17,632 nucleotides of DNA from an uncultured Alistipes sp. (GTDB lineage Bacteria; Bacteroidota; Bacteroidia; Bacteroidales; Rikenellaceae). The notes below the pieces were generated by a model. The model ran no database searches, was not told the DNA's origin, and saw only the letters and a list, made by a program, of their open reading frames with translations. The stretch lies in the NCBI GenBank assembly GCA_900770635.1, contig CAAGLB010000115.1, positions 1-17,632 on the forward strand, in the 5' to 3' direction. Below are positions 14,076 through 17,632 of the stretch, one piece after another. How positions within the stretch are numbered: position 1 is the stretch's first letter; every line of letters starts with the position of its first letter. Position numbers and translations under genes: made by a program.

Positions 14076-14391
14076 GCTTGATGGGGGCGCTAATCTCTTA
14101 AAACCATCACTAATTTCATTGTCGTTTCACCGCTACTTTTTGCCATTTCGCTGATTTTACAAACTATCATATTTCGGTCACTTTGCACACATAAGTCGCT
14201 GATTGGCACGGTGTTTGTATCATGAGCACAGATAATTTGGGCAATATTTACGATGTATGGCGAGTGAAATGAGATTTTGCAGTTTGAGAATTTATTCATA
14301 TCTTGCAGTCGAAAACAACAATATTAACTACGAAAATTTATACGCCTATCGAAACATCTCTGCTCTTGAACTAATTTAATATATAGAGAGT
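14076..14391. other. 316-bp non-coding region upstream of the ECF sigma gene
   Basis: AT-rich with no convincing ORF; a 69-codon minus-strand frame (14090-14299) has no recognisable signature. It holds a sigma-54-like site (14204-14218) and a 9-bp direct repeat TCGCTGATT at 14148-14156 and 14196-14204, 48 bp apart, the second abutting that site. No exact TAnnTTTG box was found, so the regular promoter of the sigma gene is not obvious. Confidence 0.5.
14204..14218 (+). promoter_or_regulatory. Sigma-54-like -24/-12 site
   Basis: TGGCACG-N4-TTGT nearly matches the RpoN consensus TGGCACG-N4-TTGC; the GG (14205-14206) and G (14217) are correctly spaced, but the final C of the -12 element is T. 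Transcription would start near 14230 and leave a leader of about 160 nt before the sigma gene. Confidence 0.35.
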
Positions 14392-14982
14392 ATGAACGCG
14401 AATGTGAATGTTTTGAGCGACCATGTGTTACTCAACAACTACCTTTCGGGGGATAGGAGTGCAATATCTGAACTTATTGAGCGCCACAGTCAGCGTGTGC
14501 GCAACTATATCGGCATGATGGTCAAGGATGACGACGTTGCCGACGACATCTTCCAAGAGACATTTATCAAAGCCGTAAAGGTCATTGATGAGGGACGCTA
14601 TGTCGACTCAGGCAAGTTTTTGTCGTGGGTGCTACGCATAGCCCACAACCGTGTGCTCGACTATTTTCGTCGTGAGAAGGCGAGCAAGCAGGTCAACGAG
14701 TCGGAGGCGGGCTACGACCTAATAGGCACCATGCGTTTCTCGGAGCCAACCACCGAGGACGAGCTTGTGCAGGGCGAGGTGGAGCAGACCGTGCGCAACC
14801 TTATCGACCAGCTTCCTGACGAGCAGCAGGAGGTTGTGCGCCTACGCTACTACTCGAAGCTCTCGTTTCAGGAGATTGCCGAGCAGACCGAGGTGAGCAT
14901 AAACACCGCCTTAGGACGTATGCGCTATGCGCTTATCAACCTACGCAGGATGATCAAAGAGAAAAATATTGTGCTGAATTAG
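14392..14982 (+). CDS. ECF-type RNA polymerase sigma factor
   Basis: A 196-residue group 4 sigma factor with regions 2 and 4 only. Region 2 (about 12-95) includes DVADDIFQETFIKAVKV (44-60) and the -10-recognition stretch KFLSWVLRIAHNRVLDYFRR (77-96). After a linker (97-135), region 4 has DQLPDEQQEVVRLRYY, SFQEIAEQTEVSINTALGRM and YALINLRR, the helix-turn-helix that reads the -35. There is no C-terminal extension. No anti-sigma gene with FecR or zinc-binding features follows; instead a 46-codon acidic ORF lies 60 nt downstream. The start is chosen by the conserved N-terminal helix; another ATG is not close by. Its regulon cannot be told from sequence. Confidence 0.93.
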   Translation: MNANVNVLSDHVLLNNYLSGDRSAISELIERHSQRVRNYIGMMVKDDDVADDIFQETFIKAVKVIDEGRYVDSGKFLSWVLRIAHNRVLDYFRREKASKQVNESEAGYDLIGTMRFSEPTTEDELVQGEVEQTVRNLIDQLPDEQQEVVRLRYYSKLSFQEIAEQTEVSINTALGRMRYALINLRRMIKEKNIVLN

Positions 14983-15012
14983 TCGGCCTGCACAATATCC
15001 CGTTGGTGCGTG

Positions 15013-15041
15013 CGTTATTGTAGTAGTTAACCTCAATAACG
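15013..15041 (+). promoter_or_regulatory. Hairpin touching the small ORF's start codon
   Basis: CGTTATTG (15013-15020) and CAATAACG (15034-15041) are perfect inverted repeats around a 13-nt loop. Adding a G-U (15012/15042) and a T-A (15011/15043) pair extends the stem into the ATG at 15043. It could hide the ribosome start site or be a protein-binding site. Confidence 0.5.
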
Positions 15042-15042
15042 T

Positions 15043-15183
15043 ATGCCTATGGGTGAAATCGACAATCGCACACTACAACTGTTTAGCGAGGAGGACCTGC
15101 TTCTTAACGATGTCTTTCAGGACGACCACGAGCTGATGTTTTTGGACACCTACCTTACCGACATCTTCAAGTTTAAGGTTTGA
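15043..15183 (+). CDS. Small acidic protein downstream of the ECF sigma gene
   Basis: A 46-codon ORF with ATG start and TGA stop, in the gap between the ECF sigma stop and a terminator. It begins MPMGEIDNRT and ends DIFKFKV. Eleven Asp/Glu against three Lys/Arg make it strongly acidic, and the alternating hydrophobic residues (LQLF, LLLNDVF, LMFLDTYL) would suit amphipathic helices. There is no signal peptide, membrane segment or cysteine, so it should be cytoplasmic. I do not recognise a family. Its codon choices (GAG, CTT, ACC, GAC) resemble the neighbours', which favours a real gene. Position suggests co-transcription with the sigma gene and possibly a role in controlling it; that is inference. 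The alternative start is M3 (15049). Confidence 0.55.
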   Translation: MPMGEIDNRTLQLFSEEDLLLNDVFQDDHELMFLDTYLTDIFKFKV

Positions 15184-15201
15184 GCCTCCCCACGCAGACT
15201 A

Positions 15202-15251
15202 CTCTCGGACGATTAAAGGGGCACAACCCTAATCTCCGAGAGCCTTTGTTT
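15202..15251 (+). terminator. Terminator of the ECF sigma/small ORF unit
   Basis: An 8-bp stem (15202-15209 with 15235-15242) encloses a second 4-bp stem (15217-15220 with 15227-15230). The tail is CCTTTGTTT, a weak T-tract. It begins 19 nt after the small ORF's stop. Confidence 0.6.
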
Positions 15252-15648
15252 CGTGGTGTTATGGTCTAATATTTGTCTAATTGTAGCATCCGGTGAGGGT
15301 GTGTTCGGCCGTGATTTGTGTAAGAAACGAGGGGATATGACACCCGTTCAACGTCAAGTTTTTGGCAAGAAATAGATGTGTTTTGACCATATAACCCCGA
15401 ATTACGACATTCAATATCAATCATAAATCAAAGAATAACTGAAAATCTTTTGCAGAATAAAATAAAATTAATATCTTTGCTGAAACAATTGTGCATACAT
15501 TTGGCTGAATAACCACCTATCGTGTTATAAGTCAAGTGGTTGCGATGTTGTTGACCAGCGGCGCATGCTCTGTCTGAGTGGCAGATTTGGCCGCAATGCC
15601 AACAACAACACGATAAAAACACGACAATTAAACGACAAAATAGTCGCA
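15252..15648 (+). other. Intergenic region and leader of the outer-membrane protein gene
   Basis: 397 bp with no credible gene. The left part (15252-15440) shows nothing I recognise. The promoter at 15449-15479 follows, then a leader of about 160 nt holding a small hairpin (AACCAC at 15511-15516 with GTGGTT at 15536-15541) and an A/C-rich stretch just before the start codon at 15649. Confidence 0.5.
15449..15479 (+). promoter_or_regulatory. Consensus promoter of the DUF3575 locus
   Basis: TTTG (15449-15452), a 19-nt spacer and TATCTTTG (15472-15479) match the Bacteroidota TTTG-N19-TAnnTTTG consensus exactly. A second -7-like box, TACATTTG, lies at 15496-15503 with a suboptimal 16-nt spacing from the preceding TTTG; it may be a tandem start. 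Confidence 0.8.
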
Positions 15649-17118
15649 ATGCTCAAGAAAAATAACATACGTATTACACTCATGCTCGTTATGACGGCAC
15701 TTATCCTGCCCGCCATCTCTTTTGCGCAGGATGTTCGTCTTGCCGAGGAGTGGCAGTCGGATGATCGTCGTAGTATTTGCGTGGATTTCCGTATTAATAG
15801 CATTGACATTGATCCTAAGTATCGCAAGAATGCTGTGATGCTTGAGCGCATCGACTCGTTGTTTAACACCCTTTCGCAGGATTCTCTCATCGAGATTGTG
15901 TCAATCGAGTTCTGTGGTACTGCCTCACCTGAAGGTCCATCGACCTTCAACCGTAAGTTGAGTCACGGACGTATGATTTCGCTCGAGAAGTTCGTTCGTC
16001 GTCGCCTCGATATCACCGAGGATGTCATCGTGCGTAACGACCAGTATATTGCTTGGGATCACCTTATTCAGCTCGTTACAGATGATACAACTCTTCCTCG
16101 TCGTGAGGATGTTCTTCGAATCTTGAAGACCGAGTATCCAGTTGTTAAGGATTCTCAGGGCCGTCCTTTGGATGGTCGTATTCCTCAGTTGCGCCGACTC
16201 GATAATGGTGCAATTTGGCGACTCATGAACCAGCGCTACTTCGTGCAGATGCGTAATGCGTGGTTTATTGTTGTTACTGTTCGTCCTGCGGATCAGGAGC
16301 CTGAGCCAGAGCAGGAGCAGGCAACAGAGTCAGAGACTGGAACGGAAACCGAGTCTGAGTCAGGATCAGAGGAGGGTGCTGTGGTAGAATCAGAGCAGCA
16401 GTCGGAGCATGGTGCTGACGTAGGTTCGGAGCAGACGCCAGATTTTGTAGATCCTGAGGCTATGCAGGGCGCTGATCCAACAATGAAGCAAGGTCTTGAT
16501 TCTCAGCTTCAGGGTGTTGCTGGTAAGGAATTGGAGTCGCGTACACCTCTTATTAATGTTAAGATGAATGCCCTCGAGGTACCTTTGATGATTATCAACG
16601 CAGGTGCTGAGGTGCGTATCACTCCATACCTCTCATTCGACGTTATGGGCCACTACTCGCCATACGACTATTTCCGTCGTGACCTTAAGATGCGAGTGTT
16701 CGGTATCCAGCCTGAGATCCGCTACTGGTTTGGCGAGTCATTGGTTAAGGGCCACTTTGTAGGTCTTCACGTTCCTGTTTCAGGATTCAATGTGCAGCTT
16801 GGCGGCCACCGCTTCCAGGATGGCGATCATAGCGATCCTAACAACCCCCGCAACCGTGCTCTATGGGGTGTTGGTCTTAGCTATGGTTATGCTATGCCAT
16901 TGGGCAAGAGCTCAAATTGGGGTGTTGAGTTTACCGTAGGTCTTGGTTACCTCGACGTTATGTACGACGTATATGAGGGTGTAACAAATGGTCGTTACAT
17001 CGAGACTATTCGCCGACCATATTTCGGTCCTACACGTTTGGGTATCGACTTCTCATATAGATTCGACTACTCAAAAAATAGAGCTAAGAAGGCCAAGAGC
17101 GATAAGGCATCGAAGTAG
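15649..17118 (+). CDS. OmpA-like/DUF3575 outer-membrane protein
   Basis: The start at 15649 gives 489 residues beginning with a clean signal peptide (KK at 3-4, hydrophobic 8-24, cleavage after SFA, 24-26); an in-frame ATG at 15565 would bury the signal behind 28 extra residues. Residues 45-120 resemble an OmpA-like peptidoglycan-binding domain, with GTASPEG (90-96), N101, LS (104-105) and R108. Residues 213-262 are a disordered linker rich in Glu, Ser and Thr. Residues 303-475 match DUF3575, a predicted outer-membrane beta-barrel, with IQPEIRYWFGE (353-363), GHFVGLH (368-374) and LGIDFSYRF near the end. The tail is lysine-rich. Such proteins occur in Bacteroidales fimbria-type loci. The next gene follows after 83 nt without a terminator, so they are probably co-transcribed. 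Its function is not established. Confidence 0.85.
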   Translation: MLKKNNIRITLMLVMTALILPAISFAQDVRLAEEWQSDDRRSICVDFRINSIDIDPKYRKNAVMLERIDSLFNTLSQDSLIEIVSIEFCGTASPEGPSTFNRKLSHGRMISLEKFVRRRLDITEDVIVRNDQYIAWDHLIQLVTDDTTLPRREDVLRILKTEYPVVKDSQGRPLDGRIPQLRRLDNGAIWRLMNQRYFVQMRNAWFIVVTVRPADQEPEPEQEQATESETGTETESESGSEEGAVVESEQQSEHGADVGSEQTPDFVDPEAMQGADPTMKQGLDSQLQGVAGKELESRTPLINVKMNALEVPLMIINAGAEVRITPYLSFDVMGHYSPYDYFRRDLKMRVFGIQPEIRYWFGESLVKGHFVGLHVPVSGFNVQLGGHRFQDGDHSDPNNPRNRALWGVGLSYGYAMPLGKSSNWGVEFTVGLGYLDVMYDVYEGVTNGRYIETIRRPYFGPTRLGIDFSYRFDYSKNRAKKAKSDKASK

Positions 17119-17201
17119 GAGCCCGAAACGAGTAATATTGGGTATATAGCCCTAGACTAAGAAAGAGTAATTTAGAGAATAAGTAATATTAACAATAAGT
17201 G

Positions 17202-17632
17202 ATGTTCCGAGGAATACGACATATCGTAATGATGCTTCTGGCGCTGCTTACTATAGTAGGCTGCGAGCAGACCATCCACCAGTATCCCGATGAGCCGGAG
17301 ATCACTATTACTGTGCAGTGTAAGATCAATACTACTGCACCTGAGTACTTTACCGACGTTAAGATCGAGCCAGGTGAAGTGTCATACGTTGTTCGTGCTC
17401 AGAATACAATGCCTCTTGGCTCACGCTTCGAGGAGGATGTATGCTTGCGCTATGTTGTTGATCTCTATGAGGTAACATCATCTAAGTCAGTATTCGTTGA
17501 GCGTCAGGTATTCTTTGTTGAGGATCAGAAGGATGATGCAGACGGCATCTTGGATATGGTTGAGGCTACATTCAAGGTTAACCCAACAAAGTATAAGGTG
17601 TTGTTCTGGTGTGACTATGTTCAGGGCAGTGC
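17202..17632 (+). CDS. Fimbria-locus-type lipoprotein, 3' end beyond window
   Basis: An open frame of 143 codons continues past the window end. It begins MFRGIRHIVMMLLALLTIVGC; the basic start, hydrophobic core and VGC lipobox place the lipidated cysteine at C21. The mature part is beta-rich: ITITVQCKI (34-42), CLRYVVDLYEV (81-91), VFVERQVFFVED (97-108) and YKVLFWCDYV (131-140). This layout (short strands, an acidic -RYVV-YEV strand, then a K-Y-x-V-L-x-W-x-DYV block) resembles DUF6562-type or FimB/Mfa2-like lipoproteins of Bacteroidales surface structures. The choice between them needs the missing C-terminus. It shares orientation with the DUF3575 gene and has no promoter box in the gap, so it is likely the second gene of that operon. 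Confidence 0.75.
   Translation, partial: MFRGIRHIVMMLLALLTIVGCEQTIHQYPDEPEITITVQCKINTTAPEYFTDVKIEPGEVSYVVRAQNTMPLGSRFEEDVCLRYVVDLYEVTSSKSVFVERQVFFVEDQKDDADGILDMVEATFKVNPTKYKVLFWCDYVQGS

Noticed and set aside
14090..14299. 69-codon minus-strand ORF in the gap before the ECF sigma gene
   Set aside because: No recognisable motif or signal, atypical codon use, and it overlaps the putative regulatory sites; likely chance.
15565..15648. Extended N-terminus of the DUF3575 protein
   Set aside because: It would put 28 polar residues before a clear signal peptide; the ATG at 15649 gives a standard signal.

Overview
The window looks like chromosome from a Bacteroidales (Bacteroidota) bacterium. The evidence is TAnnTTTG-type -7 promoter boxes (two with a TTTG box exactly 19 nt upstream), the near absence of Shine-Dalgarno sites, many Cys-lipoproteins with acidic residues after the cysteine, a DUF3575 outer-membrane protein, and housekeeping proteins of Bacteroidota type. 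A Rikenellaceae/Alistipes-like source is my guess from the divergent short chorismate synthase; the family cannot be fixed from this window.

Layout. 1-306: no protein gene, but a promoter-like box, a long imperfect hairpin and a terminator suggest a small structured RNA, possibly 6S-like. 307-1242: an orphan lipoprotein with its own terminator. 1517-4491 (minus): recQ followed by rsmA, coupled by a TAATG stop/start overlap. A short divergent promoter region (4492-4575) separates recQ from a compact plus-strand run: lptB-aroA-aroC-prmC-recX-carbohydrate-binding lipoprotein (4576-11076), with gaps or overlaps of -22 to +29 nt. It mixes LPS export, the last two shikimate-pathway steps, release-factor methylation, RecA regulation and a surface beta-helix protein.

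11102-12966: a consensus promoter drives an LpxL-like lipid acyltransferase coupled to a Stealth-family sugar-phosphate transferase, plausibly an envelope-glycolipid module, ended by a perfect 20-bp hairpin. 13144-14025: fabD with its own promoter and terminator. 14392-15183: an ECF sigma factor followed by a 46-codon acidic ORF behind a hairpin that touches its start codon; a sigma-54-like site lies upstream.

15449-17632: a consensus promoter starts a surface locus: an OmpA-like/DUF3575 outer-membrane protein, then a lipoprotein cut by the window end. Similar pairs occur in Bacteroidales fimbria-type loci, so this may be the start of one.

Most of the window is ordinary core genome. The parts most worth a second look are the putative RNA at 61-262, the ECF sigma/small-ORF unit with its leader hairpin, and the acyltransferase-Stealth pair. 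No mobile element, CRISPR array, tRNA or rRNA was seen. All domain calls are by reading; no searches were run.
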